Below, piece after piece: positions 8,202 to 17,430 of a DNA stretch of 64,000 bases (the first letter of the stretch is position 1; the number at the start of each line of letters is the position of its first letter). The position numbers were made by a program, and so were the translations under genes. The notes beneath the pieces were generated by a model. It was given only the letters and a program-made list of their open reading frames with translations, was not told the origin of the DNA and searched no databases. The stretch comes from Leucobacter triazinivorans (GTDB lineage Bacteria > Actinomycetota > Actinomycetes > Actinomycetales > Microbacteriaceae), in contig NZ_CP035806.1 in NCBI RefSeq assembly GCF_004208635.1, forward strand, positions 558,001 to 622,000, read 5' to 3'.

Positions 8202-9005
8202 ATGCGCCCGCACTCCGCCTCCCCGCTCGCCACCGCGGAGTCCCCGCGCAAAGAGCAGGTGCGCGCCGGCCTCGTCGACTCCCTCGGAGTGGGCATCGGG
8301 ATCTTCCCTCTGGGCATCGCACTGGGCATGCTGGTGGTGCAGGCCGGTCTGCCCTGGTGGCTCGCCCCCGCGCTCTCGGTCGGCGTGTTCGCGGGCTCCG
8401 TCGAACTGCTCCTCGTCAGCCTGCTCGCCTCGGCCGCTCCGCTCCTCACGATCGCGGTGACGGTGTTCGCGCTCAATTTCCGGCACGTCTTCTACGCGTT
8501 CTCGTTCCCGCTGTCGCGCGTGCGGCACGGACTCCCCCGGGCCTACTCCGTGTACGCCCTCATCGACGAGGCCTACGCGACCTATGCGCTGCTGCCGCCC
8601 GAGCGCCTGGCCTCAGCCAGGATCGTGACCGGCCAGCTCGCCATGCAGGCCTACTGGGTGGGCGGAGGGCTGGTGGGCGCCGCGATCGCCTCGGCACTGC
8701 CCGAGCCCATCGAGGGCTTCGAGTTCGCACTCTACGCGCTGTTCATCGTCATGACCCTCGACGCGGCGCGCAGCCGACGGGCGATTCCCTCGATCGTGCT
8801 CGCCGGACTCGCGATGACGGTCGCGATCCTGCTCACGCCGGACTCGGCGCTGCTCGTGGGCCTCGCGCTCTTCACCGCGCTGCTCGTGGTGCGGCACCTG
8901 GTGACGCGCCGCAGCGGGAGCAGCGGGAGCACCGGAAGCACCGGGAGCACCGGGAGCACCGAAAGCGATGCTGCGGGGGCGGAAGGAACGGTGAGCGATG
9001 CCTGA
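8202..9005 (+). CDS. azlC: AzlC family branched-chain amino acid exporter subunit
   Basis: The protein (267 residues) shows about seven membrane segments and family motifs such as GIGIFPLGIALGMLV, FAGSVELLLVSLL and FALNFRHVFYAFSFPL. AzlC is the large subunit of a two-part exporter for branched-chain amino acids and analogues. The stop overlaps the azlD start by eight bases. The C-terminus carries a Gly-Ser-Thr repeat encoded by a 9-bp tandem repeat (about 8917-8967). ATG at 8202 is preferred; an in-frame ATG at 8184 would add six residues. Control by the divergent Lrp-type protein is inferred. Confidence 0.88.
   Translation: MRPHSASPLATAESPRKEQVRAGLVDSLGVGIGIFPLGIALGMLVVQAGLPWWLAPALSVGVFAGSVELLLVSLLASAAPLLTIAVTVFALNFRHVFYAFSFPLSRVRHGLPRAYSVYALIDEAYATYALLPPERLASARIVTGQLAMQAYWVGGGLVGAAIASALPEPIEGFEFALYALFIVMTLDAARSRRAIPSIVLAGLAMTVAILLTPDSALLVGLALFTALLVVRHLVTRRSGSSGSTGSTGSTGSTESDAAGAEGTVSDA
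8917..8967 (+). repeat. 9-bp tandem repeat in azlC 3' end
   Basis: About five copies of an AGCACCGGG-like 9-mer encode Gly-Ser-Thr triplets at the cytoplasmic tail of AzlC. Such arrays change copy number easily, and any change here keeps the frame. Confidence 0.7.
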
Positions 9006-9330
9006 GCCGCCGGTCTGGTACCTGCTCGCCGCCATCGCGATCAGCGGCGCGATCACGGTCGCCCTGCGCGCGCTGCCCTTCGCGGCCCTCAAACCGCTGC
9101 GGAAATCGAAGCTGGTGCAGCAGCTCGGGCTGTGGATGCCGGCGGGCCTGCTCCTGATTCTCGTCGTCTCCGTGCTGCGCGACGAGATCATCGCGCGTCC
9201 CGGCGACATCTGGGCCATCGCAGCCTCCTCGGCCGTCACCGTCGTCGTGCACCTGACGTGCCGGCGGCGCGCACTGCTCAGCATCGCGGCAGGCACGGCG
9301 TGCTACGTGCTCCTGCTCAACCTGTTCTGA
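8998..9330 (+). CDS. azlD: AzlD family exporter small subunit
   Basis: The 110-residue protein has four hydrophobic segments and the AzlD features ALRALPFAALKPLRKS and MPAGLLLILVVSVL. It pairs with AzlC in the membrane to export branched-chain amino acids. The gene overlaps azlC by eight bases, implying translational coupling and equal production. Confidence 0.88.
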   Translation: MPEPPVWYLLAAIAISGAITVALRALPFAALKPLRKSKLVQQLGLWMPAGLLLILVVSVLRDEIIARPGDIWAIAASSAVTVVVHLTCRRRALLSIAAGTACYVLLLNLF

Positions 9331-9400
9331 AGTGCGACCGCGCGGCGGCTGGACGACGCGCGCACGCGCAGCGGGCGCAGCACACGCGGCCGGCGCTGGC

Positions 9401-9574
9401 TCAGCTCTCGCGCCCCTCCGGCCGACCGGAGTTCTCCGCTCCGAGGGGCTCGTCGCCGCCGCGCGGGTACTCCGGGATCTCGGGGCGTCGACCGAGGAAC
9501 AGCGCGCTCGCGATGAGTCCGCCCCAGACGATCGCGGTCGAGAGCGCCAGGAACAGGATCGCCACCGGGGTCAT
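9401..9574 (-). CDS. MetS-family NSS transporter small subunit
   Basis: A 57-residue protein with one N-terminal membrane helix (about residues 3-27) and a charged Pro/Glu-rich tail. It begins four bases inside the end of the transporter gene (ATGA overlap). Small single-helix proteins in this position match the methionine/alanine transporter small subunit family (MetS), which in Corynebacterium is needed for activity of the NSS protein MetP. Such genes are easily missed because of their size. Confidence 0.75.
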   Translation of the reverse strand: MTPVAILFLALSTAIVWGGLIASALFLGRRPEIPEYPRGGDEPLGAENSGRPEGRES

Positions 9575-11175
9575 CGTACGCCTCCTGCATTGTCGTTCGG
9601 TTCCGGGGAACGGGGCGCAACCACCGCACCCGCACGGTCGAGCGCAGGCCACGGGGTGAACGCGAGCGGGTCCGAACGCCACGGCAGCGCGGTGAGCACG
9701 ACCGATCCGACGATCATCAGCAGCACCGACCCCCAACCCACGATCAGCAGATAGCCGGGATCGTACCCGCCGTAGGGAGACCCGCTCAGGTCGATGACCG
9801 TGGCGACGAGCATGTAGCCGAGCACGACCGGCCCGAGCACCGAGACGAGGAGCAGCCAGATCCGTCCGACCCGGAACGTCGAGAGGGCACTCAGGTGCCC
9901 GCTCAGCTCGCGTCCGGCGCGACGGATCCAGAGCACCGTGACGCTCATGACCACGGCAGAGGCGACGATGCCGATGTTGTTCGCCCAGTTGTCGATCGTG
10001 TCGAGGGCGATGAGGCCGGAGGTCGTGCCGAAGAGCAGCAGCGAGATCAGCGCGAGCACGCCGCCCAGCCCGTACGCCGCCGTCTTCCGACGGATCCCGA
10101 ACTTGTCGATCACTCCGGCGAAGACCACCTCGAGAATCGAGATCAGCGACGTCAGCGCCGCGAGCGTCAGCGAGCCGAAGAACAGCGCCCCGAAGACGGG
10201 CCCGCCCGGCATCTCGGCGACGATCGCCGGGAACGTCATGAACGCAAGGCCCACCCCGGTCAGCCCCTCGAGTTCGCCGACCGCGACGCCCTGCTGGTAC
10301 GCGAAGAACCCGAGCGTGGCGAACACGCCGATGCCCGCGAGGATCTCGAAGGACGAGTTCGCGAAGGCCACGACAAGGCCTGGGGTGGTCATGTTCGACC
10401 GCCGCTTGCGGTACGAGGCGTAGGTCATCATGATGCCGAACGCGACGGAGAGCGAGAAGAAGATCTGGCTGTAGGCGGCCACCCAGACGCCGGGATCGGC
10501 GAGCGCCGCGAAGTCCGGGGTGAACAGCGCGTTGAGGCCGTCCGCCGCACCGGGCAGGAAGAGCGCGCGGATCACGAGCACGAGGAAGCCGACGACCAGC
10601 AGCGGCATGGCGATCATGTTGACCCGCTGCACGCCCTTCACGACGCCGGCGCCGAGCACCACCAGGGTGATCACCCACATCAGCACGAGCGGGATGAGCA
10701 CTGCGGGCACGAAGTCCAGCGTGAACGACGCCTCCGACACGCGCAGGTACTCTCCGACGAAGAATCCCTGCGCATCGGCGCCCCAGCGCAGATCGAAGGA
10801 GAACACGAAGTAGCTCGCAGCCCAGGCCAGCACGGCGGTGTAGTAGACGGCGATGAACACGCAGATCATCACCTGGAACCAGCCGATCCCCTCTCCGAGC
10901 CGTCCCGCGAGGCGCCGCAGCGCGAGCGGCGCGGATCCCCGGAACCGGTGACCGATGGCGTAGTCGAGGAAGAGGATCGGGATCCCGGCGGTGAGCAGCG
11001 CCACGATGTACGGAATGAGGAACGCTCCGCCGCCGTTCTCGTAGGCGACTCCCGGAAAGCGCCAGATATTGCCGAGGCCCACCGCCGATCCGATCGCCGA
11101 GACGATGAAGCCGATCTGGCCGGTCCACTCTGCGCGCGGCTGGGTCGCCGATGAGACGGTCGTGCTCTGGGGCAT
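9571..11175 (-). CDS. neurotransmitter:sodium symporter family transporter
   Basis: A 534-residue LeuT-fold protein with about twelve membrane segments. The first helix holds the sodium and substrate site GSAVGLGNIWRFP, followed by NGGGAFLIPYI, both diagnostic for the NSS family. With the small partner gene overlapping its 3' end it resembles MetPS, a sodium-coupled methionine/alanine importer; the actual substrate is not determined. The ATG at 11175 follows AAGGAG; the frame upstream to 11343 is not coding. Confidence 0.88.
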   Translation of the reverse strand: MPQSTTVSSATQPRAEWTGQIGFIVSAIGSAVGLGNIWRFPGVAYENGGGAFLIPYIVALLTAGIPILFLDYAIGHRFRGSAPLALRRLAGRLGEGIGWFQVMICVFIAVYYTAVLAWAASYFVFSFDLRWGADAQGFFVGEYLRVSEASFTLDFVPAVLIPLVLMWVITLVVLGAGVVKGVQRVNMIAMPLLVVGFLVLVIRALFLPGAADGLNALFTPDFAALADPGVWVAAYSQIFFSLSVAFGIMMTYASYRKRRSNMTTPGLVVAFANSSFEILAGIGVFATLGFFAYQQGVAVGELEGLTGVGLAFMTFPAIVAEMPGGPVFGALFFGSLTLAALTSLISILEVVFAGVIDKFGIRRKTAAYGLGGVLALISLLLFGTTSGLIALDTIDNWANNIGIVASAVVMSVTVLWIRRAGRELSGHLSALSTFRVGRIWLLLVSVLGPVVLGYMLVATVIDLSGSPYGGYDPGYLLIVGWGSVLLMIVGSVVLTALPWRSDPLAFTPWPALDRAGAVVAPRSPEPNDNAGGVR

Positions 11176-11239
11176 GGAGAGGTCTCCTTCATCGCTGTGG
11201 CCGGGATGCGTAGGCGAGCGTAGCAGGTCGCCCGACGGT

Positions 11240-12121
11240 TCACGCGGCGACGGGGCGCAGGCGCATCGAGTCGACCCGATCGGCGATGGTCGCGTCCGCG
11301 GCCCAGCGCCGCTGCACCTCGGCGACGAGTTCGCGCAGCGCATCGCGATCGAGGCCCGGACGGATCTCGAGGATCACGTCGATCTCCGGCGCGAGCAGGC
11401 GGGCCCCGGGATCCCCTGGCGCGAGCATCACGCCGGAGATCCGCGGATCGCGCCCGAGCGATGCGCGGAACGCGGCGAGCACCGCCGGGTCCGCCCACGC
11501 GGGCAGCACCCGCTCGCCCGTGGCCATGGCCTCGAGCTGGGTGCGGCGCACACCGATCTCGCGCTCGGCGGTTCCCGGGTCGACGATGATGAGGTCGGTC
11601 TGCTCCTGAGCCGCGGCGAGCGCGGCCTGGGGGCCGGGCACCGGGATGGGACGGGCCTGGGGGTTCCAGGCGCGCATCGTCGCGACCGAGCTGAACACCG
11701 GCATCACCCGGCGTCCGTCGGGAGACGCCACCGTCACGATCGAGAGCTCCTGCGACTTCTCGACCACTCGTCCCTCCGGGGTGAGACCGGTCTCGCCGGC
11801 CTCCGCGAGCAGCGGGATCAGCACCCGGCATCCCGAGAGCGCCTGCACCGCATCCGCGTGCGCACCGGCGAGACGCTGCAGCTCTTCGGCATCGCCGGCC
11901 CGGATCGGCCGCGCTGCCGCCGCGCGCACCGCGGCGACCGCTGCGGCGAGTGCGGGCGGCGTCGCACCGTCGTCGTCGGCGAACGCGGTGCCGTGGTGGT
12001 CGAAGCTGCGGCCGTCCCACGGAAACCCCGCCGAATCGGCGCTTCCGCCCGCGACGAGACTCTCGGGGACCCCCGTGGCCCGCGGGGCATCACCGGTGGA
12101 GGGAAGACGTTTGATCGCCAT
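11240..12121 (-). CDS. SseB family protein
   Basis: The 293-residue protein contains an SseB N-terminal-type domain (about 95-215; CRVLIPLL, MPVFSSVATMRAW, IIVDPGTAEREI) and a second C-terminal domain. No enzymatic motif or membrane helix is present. SseB-like proteins are repeatedly found beside hisA in Microbacteriaceae; function is unknown. It lies 15 bases after hisA on the same strand and is probably the last gene of the his cluster. Confidence 0.75.
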   Translation of the reverse strand: MAIKRLPSTGDAPRATGVPESLVAGGSADSAGFPWDGRSFDHHGTAFADDDGATPPALAAAVAAVRAAAARPIRAGDAEELQRLAGAHADAVQALSGCRVLIPLLAEAGETGLTPEGRVVEKSQELSIVTVASPDGRRVMPVFSSVATMRAWNPQARPIPVPGPQAALAAAQEQTDLIIVDPGTAEREIGVRRTQLEAMATGERVLPAWADPAVLAAFRASLGRDPRISGVMLAPGDPGARLLAPEIDVILEIRPGLDRDALRELVAEVQRRWAADATIADRVDSMRLRPVAA

Positions 12122-12136
12122 GGAGACGCAGGATCC

Positions 12137-12883
12137 CTACCTGCCTGCGACGTCCAGCGCCGCCGGGAGGGTGAACGCGCCGTCGTAGAGCGCCTTGCCC
12201 ACGATGGCGCCCTCGACGCCGAGCGGCACGATCTCGCGCAGTGCCGCGAGGTCGTCGAGGCTCGACACCCCGCCCGAGGCGATCACCGGCCGGTCGGTGC
12301 GCGCGCAGACGCCCGTGAGCAGCTCGATGTTGGGGCCGCGGAGCGTGCCGTCCTTGGTGACGTCGGTCACCACGTAGCGGGGGCAGCTCGCGTCTTCGAG
12401 ACGCTCCAGCACCTCCCAGATGTTGCCGCCCTCCTCGGTCCAACCGCGCGCGGCGAGGGTCTCTCCGCGCACGTCGAGCCCAACGGCGATCTGCTCGCCG
12501 TAACGCGCGATCACCGCGCGGGTCCACTCGGGGTTCTCGAGGGCGGCGGTACCGAGGTTGACCCGGCGGGCGCCCATCTCGAGCGCTGCCTCGAGGCTGG
12601 CGTCGTCGCGGATCCCACCCGAAAACTCGATGTTCACGTCGCCGGCGCGCTTGATGATCTTGCGGGCCACGGCCACGTTGCTCCCCCGGCCGAACGCGGC
12701 GTCGAGATCGACCAGGTGGATCCACTCGGCACCCTGCTCGATCCAGTCGAGCGCCGCGTCGACCGGGCTGCCGTAGTTGGTCTCCGTGCCGGCCTCGCCC
12801 TGGGTGAGGCGGACGGCCTTTCCGTCCACCATGTCGATGGCGGGCAGCAACTGCAGCTTGGGGCCGTGCGCGAGCTCGCTCAT
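12137..12883 (-). CDS. hisA: phosphoribosyl isomerase (HisA/PriA type)
   Basis: A 248-residue TIM barrel that isomerises ProFAR to PRFAR in histidine synthesis. Catalytic Asp residues lie in LPAIDMVDG and [10 protein letters not shown]. The Arg in GKAVRLTQG and the RGWTEEGG loop are the features that let actinobacterial PriA also isomerise phosphoribosyl anthranilate (the TrpF step). Whether a separate trpF exists cannot be judged from this window. The ATG at 12883 is followed by the conserved LLPAID strand, and longer upstream frames are not coding. Confidence 0.95.
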   Translation of the reverse strand: MSELAHGPKLQLLPAIDMVDGKAVRLTQGEAGTETNYGSPVDAALDWIEQGAEWIHLVDLDAAFGRGSNVAVARKIIKRAGDVNIEFSGGIRDDASLEAALEMGARRVNLGTAALENPEWTRAVIARYGEQIAVGLDVRGETLAARGWTEEGGNIWEVLERLEDASCPRYVVTDVTKDGTLRGPNIELLTGVCARTDRPVIASGGVSSLDDLAALREIVPLGVEGAIVGKALYDGAFTLPAALDVAGR

Positions 12884-12968
12884 ATCTACGGTCTCCTTCG
12901 GTATCGGTGTTCGAGAACGGGGTGCGGGCGTGGCGCGCCGGGATCGTCGCGATCGCGCCCGGGGAATG

Positions 12969-13688
12969 CTAGAGCGTGGAGATCCAGTTGCGCAGCAAGC
13001 GGATGCCGGCTTCACCGGACTTCTCGGGATGGAACTGCGTGGCGCTGAGCGGTCCGTTCTCGACGGCCGCGACGAACCGCTCGCCGTGCTCCGCCCAGGT
13101 GACGAGCGGCGCGGTCGCCCCGGCCGGCGCGACGGCCCCGGCCGGATCCGAGCGATGCGTCTCCGCGGTGCCGCCGGGACGCCCCCTGCCCTCGAGCGTC
13201 CACTCCGTCGCCGCGTAGCTGTGCACGAAGTAGAACCGCTCGCGTGCGATCCCTCGGAAGAGCACGGACGATTCGGGGGCCTCAACGGTGTTCCAGCCCA
13301 TGTGGGGCAGCACCGGCGCCCGCAATTCGCGTACCGTGCCCGGCCACTGCCCGAGGCCTTCGGTCTCGACGCCTCGCTCGACTCCGCGCTCGAACATCAC
13401 CTGCTCGCCGACGCAGATGCCGAGCACGGGCCGCCCGCCCGCGAGCCGGCGGTCGATCAGCTCGTCGCCCCGCACGGCGCGTAACTGCTGCATCACGGCA
13501 TCGAAGGCGCCCACGCCGGGTACCAGCAGCCCATCGGCCTCTGCGACCGCCCGCGGATCGCGCGTCAGCTCGACCTCGGCACCGGCCAGTGCGAGCGCTT
13601 TGACCGCCGAGTGCACGTTGCCCGAGCCGTAGTCGAGCACCGCCACGCGAGGGCGCGACGACACACCGAGCGCGCCCGCGTGGGTCAC
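12969..13688 (-). CDS. hisH: imidazole glycerol phosphate synthase glutaminase subunit
   Basis: A class I glutamine amidotransferase of 239 residues. The oxyanion strand is GVGAFD, the nucleophile elbow is [12 protein letters not shown] (Cys), and His and Glu of the triad are in TQFHPEKSG. It supplies ammonia to HisF, which is not in the window. A Gly/Ala/Pro-rich insertion near residue 185 is not usual for the family. The GTG start overlaps the hisB stop (GTGA). Confidence 0.95.
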   Translation of the reverse strand: MTHAGALGVSSRPRVAVLDYGSGNVHSAVKALALAGAEVELTRDPRAVAEADGLLVPGVGAFDAVMQQLRAVRGDELIDRRLAGGRPVLGICVGEQVMFERGVERGVETEGLGQWPGTVRELRAPVLPHMGWNTVEAPESSVLFRGIARERFYFVHSYAATEWTLEGRGRPGGTAETHRSDPAGAVAPAGATAPLVTWAEHGERFVAAVENGPLSATQFHPEKSGEAGIRLLRNWISTL

Positions 13689-14293
13689 AGGGCGCCCTTG
13701 GTCGACGGGATGCCGCTGACGAGCGGGTCGTTCGCCTTGGCCTCGCGCAGCGCGCGGGCGAACGCCTTGAACTCCGCCTCGGCGATGTGGTGCGGATCCC
13801 GCCCCTCGAGGAGCCTCACGTGCACGGTGAGGCGCGCGTTGAGCACCAGCGCCTCGAAGAAGTGTCGCACCATCGATCCCGTGAAGTGACCGCCGATCAG
13901 GTGGTACTCGAAGCCCGCGGGCTCGCCGGAGTGCACGAGGTACGGACGGCCGGAGATATCGACGACGGCCTGTGCGAGGGCCTCGTCGAGCGGCACGAGG
14001 GCGTCGCCGTATCGCGAGATGCCTCGCTTGTCGCCGAGCGCCTCGAGAATCGCCTGGCCGAGCAGGATTCCCGTGTCCTCAACGGTGTGGTGCACGTCGA
14101 TGTGCACATCGCCCGTCGCCCGAACCGTGAGGTCGGAGAGCGAGTGCCGGGCGAGTGCCGTGAGCATGTGGTCGAAGAACGGCACCCCGGTATCGATGTC
14201 GGATTCACCCGTGCCGTCGAGGTCGAGGCTCAGGGTGATCTGCGACTCGCTCGTGGAGCGTTCGAGCGATGCGGTGCGTGCGAGGGCGGTCAT
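13685..14293 (-). CDS. hisB: imidazoleglycerol-phosphate dehydratase
   Basis: A 202-residue IGPD, the monofunctional form. The manganese-binding motifs [12 protein letters not shown] and [11 protein letters not shown] in the first half and their counterparts [16 protein letters not shown] and [14 protein letters not shown] in the second half are all present. Besides being co-directional with hisC it has its own -10 box: TAGAAT ends seven bases before the ATG, so a leaderless transcript could start at hisB. Confidence 0.96.
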   Translation of the reverse strand: MTALARTASLERSTSESQITLSLDLDGTGESDIDTGVPFFDHMLTALARHSLSDLTVRATGDVHIDVHHTVEDTGILLGQAILEALGDKRGISRYGDALVPLDEALAQAVVDISGRPYLVHSGEPAGFEYHLIGGHFTGSMVRHFFEALVLNARLTVHVRLLEGRDPHHIAEAEFKAFARALREAKANDPLVSGIPSTKGAL

Positions 14294-14300
14294 ACGCTCG

Positions 14301-14306
14301 ATTCTA
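14301..14306 (-). promoter_or_regulatory. -10 box, leaderless promoter of hisB
   Basis: TAGAAT (minus strand) lies in the 39-base gap after hisC and ends seven bases before the hisB ATG. Confidence 0.5.
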
Positions 14307-14332
14307 TCGCTCTTCGGGGTGCCGAACCGCGC

Positions 14333-15412
14333 TCAGACGGCGGGGGTGAGCTCGGCGATCGCAGCGATCACCGCGGTGGTCTCCTCCTCGGTGCCCGCGG
14401 TGATGCGGAGGTGCCCGGGGATCCCGAGGTTCCGGATGAGGATGCCGCGCGCCCGCAGCGATTCGAAGACACCGTCGGGATCCGAGAACCCGCCGACCAG
14501 CAGGAAGTTCGCCCCGGAAGGGTGCACGTCGTAGCCGAGGTCCGAGAGCGCCTGCGCGAGTCGATCGCGCTGATCGCGGATGTCGGCGACGGTGGCCAGC
14601 ATCTCACCGGAGTGCCGCATCGCGGCGGTCGCCGCCGCCTGCGTGAGCGCCGAGAGGTGGTAGGGCAGGCGCACGAGGCGGAGCGCGTCGACGACCGCGG
14701 GATCCGCCGCGAGATAGCCGAGGCGCACCCCCGCGAAGGCGAATGCTTTGCTCATGGTGCGTGAGACGAGCAAGCGATGACGGCCCGGCAGCAGCGCCAC
14801 GGCGCTCTCGCGCTCGGCGTCGAACTCCTGATAGGCCTCGTCGACGATGAGGATCCCGTCGAACGCCCCGTAGGCCGCTTCGATCACCTCACGATCGAGC
14901 GGCGTGCCCGTCGGATTGTTCGGCCCGCAGAGGATCGCGATGTCGGGCCGGTGCTCGCGCAGCGCCTCGACGACGAGCTGCGGCGTGAGCGCGTAGTCCT
15001 CGGGACGGGGCACGGGAATCCACTCCGTGTCGGTGCCGGATGCGAGCAGCGGGTACATGGAATAGGTCGGGGTGAAGCTCAGCAGCGACCGGCCCGGCCC
15101 GCCGAAGGCCTGCAGGATCTGCTGCAGCACCTCGTTCGAGCCGTTCGCGGCCCAGAGCTGATCGACCGAGAGACCGTGACCCAGGTACTCCGCAAGCGCG
15201 GAGCGCAGCTCCGTGAACTCGCGATCCAGGTATCGGTTGACCCCACGCACGGCCCGGGCGAGCGATTCCGCAATGTCGGCGACGACCGCTTCCGGGATGG
15301 GATGGGTGTTCTCGTTGACGTTCAGGCTCACCGGCACGGGATCCTGCGGTGCGCCGTAGGGCTGCTTGCCGACGAGGTTGGCGCGGAGGGGCAGATCGCT
15401 CAAACTGGTCAC
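14333..15412 (-). CDS. hisC: histidinol-phosphate aminotransferase
   Basis: A 359-residue class I/II PLP aminotransferase. The PLP-binding lysine is in SRTMSKAFAFAG, the Asp/Tyr pair in ILIVDEAYQEF, and AILCGPNNPTGTPL is the substrate-phosphate loop. It converts imidazole-acetol phosphate to histidinol phosphate. It heads the hisC-hisB-hisH-hisA run. The GTG at 15412 is six bases after a TAGACT box, so the message is probably leaderless. Its promoter interlocks with that of the divergent LuxR gene. Confidence 0.95.
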   Translation of the reverse strand: MTSLSDLPLRANLVGKQPYGAPQDPVPVSLNVNENTHPIPEAVVADIAESLARAVRGVNRYLDREFTELRSALAEYLGHGLSVDQLWAANGSNEVLQQILQAFGGPGRSLLSFTPTYSMYPLLASGTDTEWIPVPRPEDYALTPQLVVEALREHRPDIAILCGPNNPTGTPLDREVIEAAYGAFDGILIVDEAYQEFDAERESAVALLPGRHRLLVSRTMSKAFAFAGVRLGYLAADPAVVDALRLVRLPYHLSALTQAAATAAMRHSGEMLATVADIRDQRDRLAQALSDLGYDVHPSGANFLLVGGFSDPDGVFESLRARGILIRNLGIPGHLRITAGTEEETTAVIAAIAELTPAV

Positions 15413-15418
15413 CGGATC

Positions 15419-15434
15419 AGTCTATTGGGATACT
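15419..15434. promoter_or_regulatory. interlocked divergent -10 boxes, hisC / LuxR gene
   Basis: TAGACT (15419-15424, minus) lies six bases before the hisC GTG. GATACT (15429-15434, plus) lies six bases before the ATG at 15441. Only four bases separate the two boxes, so simultaneous occupancy by RNA polymerase in both directions is impossible. Confidence 0.5.
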
Positions 15435-15440
15435 GGGCGT

Positions 15441-16085
15441 ATGACCTCGCCGCCGCTGCGCCTCCGCCTGCTCAACGACTACGAACTCGTGGTGATGGGC
15501 CTGCGCACGCTGCTGGCGCCGTTCCGCTCGCGGGTCGAGGTCGTCGAGGCCGACGTGCGCGAAACCGCCGACCAGCAGGTCGACCTCACGCTCTTCGACA
15601 CCTTCGGGCGCCCGGGCGCCGGCCGGGAGCAGGTCGGCGACGTCGTCGCCGACTCCCGTTCGGGCAGGGTCGCCGTGTACACCTGGAACATGCACGAGAC
15701 GCTCGTCGCGCAGGCCCTGCGCAGCGGGTGCAGGGGCTACCTCGACAAGTCGCTGAGCGCCGCCGAGCTCGTTCGGGATCTCGAGCGGATCTGCGCGGGC
15801 GAGATCGTCACCTCCCCCGCGCGGGACGCACCCGCAGAGGAGACCGCGGTGTCGAAGGGCGCGTGGCCCGGCCAGCGCGAGGGCCTCAGCGCACGGGAGG
15901 CGGAGGTGATCGCGCTGATCACGCAGGGCCTCACCAATCCCGAGATCGCCGCGCAGAGCTTCATCACTCTCAACTCGCTCAAGTCGTACATCCGATCCGC
16001 CTACCGCAAGATGGGCGTCGAACGGCGCTCGCAGGCCGTGCGCTGGGGCATCGAGCACGGCATGCTCCCCGGTGCGGGCGACTAG
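15441..16085 (+). CDS. orphan LuxR-type response regulator
   Basis: A 214-residue NarL-like regulator: receiver domain (about 1-125) and GerE/LuxR helix-turn-helix (about 145-205; LSAREAEVIALITQGLTNPEIA). The phospho-acceptor Asp is in TLFDTFG, the Thr/Lys switch residues in VAVYTWN and YLDKSLSA; the acidic pair at the N-terminus is reduced to Asn-Asp. No histidine kinase gene is nearby. Targets and signal are unknown. The ATG is supported by a -10 box six bases upstream. Confidence 0.85.
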   Translation: MTSPPLRLRLLNDYELVVMGLRTLLAPFRSRVEVVEADVRETADQQVDLTLFDTFGRPGAGREQVGDVVADSRSGRVAVYTWNMHETLVAQALRSGCRGYLDKSLSAAELVRDLERICAGEIVTSPARDAPAEETAVSKGAWPGQREGLSAREAEVIALITQGLTNPEIAAQSFITLNSLKSYIRSAYRKMGVERRSQAVRWGIEHGMLPGAGD

Positions 16086-16094
16086 CGGCGACCG

Positions 16095-16751
16095 CTAGAC
16101 CGGGTACGGTTCGGCGCGCAGCAGGCGAGCGAGGTGCGCGGCGTTCGCAGCGGCCGTCGCGGTGGCGGCCGCAACGGGTTCCGGGATCGAGTCGAGATCG
16201 CGATAGTCCGTCTTCTGCATCGCCTCTCCGTTCCAGTACACAGAGGCCTGGGCGGGAACGGTGAACCCGACGTCGCCGAGCGCTTGCGCGAGGATCGCGG
16301 TGATGTGGTGCGCCCCGTCCTCGTTGCCCACGACGACCGGGATAGCGATCTTGTCGAACAGGGTCGGGCGGCCGGCGTCGTCCGTCGCTCCCAGCTCCGC
16401 GTCGAGCCGCTCGAGCACCCGCTGCGCCACGCTCGAGTGCTGGCCGAGCCAAGTCGGAGTGACGAGCACGATGATGTCCGCGTCGAGCACGGCGCGCCTG
16501 ATCGCCGGCCAGGCGTCCCCCTCACCCATGTCTGCCTCGACGCCGGGGAGGATGCGATGGTCCACGGCGCGCAGACTGCGCGAGGACACGTCGTGCCCGG
16601 CGAGCGCCGCAAGCACTTGCCCGCCGAGGAGGTCGCCGCTCGAGGGCCGGGGCGCCGGCTTGAGGGTGCAGTTGATCATGAGCGCCGTCAACTCGGGGGC
16701 GACCGAGTCATCGGAATCGGAGTGCGCGTCGGTATTCGTCGAGGTGTCCAT
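16095..16751 (-). CDS. flavodoxin-fold NAD(P)H-dependent oxidoreductase
   Basis: The 218-residue protein is a flavodoxin-like FMN protein: LTALMINCTLKPAPRPS forms the first strand and phosphate loop, ADIIVLVTPTWLGQHS the second FMN loop, and IPVVVGNEDGAHH the third. Members reduce FMN, quinones or azo compounds. It converges tightly with the LuxR gene (nine bases between stops). TAGCCT ends six bases before its ATG, suggesting a leaderless transcript. Confidence 0.8.
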   Translation of the reverse strand: MDTSTNTDAHSDSDDSVAPELTALMINCTLKPAPRPSSGDLLGGQVLAALAGHDVSSRSLRAVDHRILPGVEADMGEGDAWPAIRRAVLDADIIVLVTPTWLGQHSSVAQRVLERLDAELGATDDAGRPTLFDKIAIPVVVGNEDGAHHITAILAQALGDVGFTVPAQASVYWNGEAMQKTDYRDLDSIPEPVAAATATAAANAAHLARLLRAEPYPV

Positions 16752-16757
16752 GCGCCC

Positions 16758-16763
16758 AGGCTA
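16758..16763 (-). promoter_or_regulatory. -10 box, leaderless promoter of flavodoxin-like gene
   Basis: TAGCCT (minus strand) ends six bases before the ATG at 16751. Confidence 0.5.
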
Positions 16764-17031
16764 GGCAGCGTCGCACAGCGCGAGCAGGGGGTTTCGCTCG
16801 CGCCCGCACCGCGCTAGGGATCGAAGCGCAGCCGCGAGTCCGACGACCTCTGGCACACGACGCGAATCGCGCCGTCCTGCACGGATGAGCAGGAAGTATA
16901 CGGGGGCGAGAGCCGGGAAAGTACACCCCGAGGGGTGAGCCTCCTCGCTGCTACGGTCAAGCCAGCAGGGCCGTCCCTGTGCGCTCACGCCCGCTCGGGC
17001 GAGCGTCCGGGTATCGACACGAAGGCTCACC

Positions 17032-17370
17032 TTGGGACTGCTCCTGTATGGAAGATCGCACCGCTACGAATTCGATGACCGAACCTTGGAACACCTGCGC
17101 TATGTGATCACGGCGAAGCTGCGCAGACGGGAGTCGTTCTTCCTGACCTGGCACCCGCGGGACACCAGCACCAATGCTCCACGTGCAGCTGGACCGGTGA
17201 CGCTGTGGGTCTCGCCGTCGTCACCGATCGGTTTCGAATTCTCGAGCTCCGCCCCCGGGCCCCTGTCGCGCGAGTGGATCTCAGCCCTCATGAGCGGGTC
17301 CTACGGCACCCGCGGGCTCTTGGTCATCCCCGAACGCGCGGTGCAGAGCCGCCGAGCTGCCGGCGAGTGA
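17032..17370 (+). CDS. DUF7882 family small protein
   Basis: A 112-residue protein starting MGLLLYGRSHRYEFDDRTLEHLRYVITAKLRR (split motifs LLLYG, EFDDRTL, ITAKLRRRESF), which matches the small DUF7882 family abundant in Microbacteriaceae. Database entries often mislabel it as ATP-dependent DNA ligase; no ligase motif is present. The TTG start at 17032 is chosen because the family motif begins there and AAGG lies seven bases upstream. Function is unknown. Confidence 0.7.
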   Translation: MGLLLYGRSHRYEFDDRTLEHLRYVITAKLRRRESFFLTWHPRDTSTNAPRAAGPVTLWVSPSSPIGFEFSSSAPGPLSREWISALMSGSYGTRGLLVIPERAVQSRRAAGE

Positions 17371-17430
17371 AGGCCTGGGACACTCGCGGCCCGAGCGTGT
17401 CACCCGGTCGGCGCTCGCGGCCCCGGCCGG

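Noticed and set aside
17032..17370. ATP-dependent DNA ligase annotation for the DUF7882 protein
   Set aside because: At 112 residues it lacks the nucleotidyltransferase Lys motif and any ligase domain; the label is a known database artefact.
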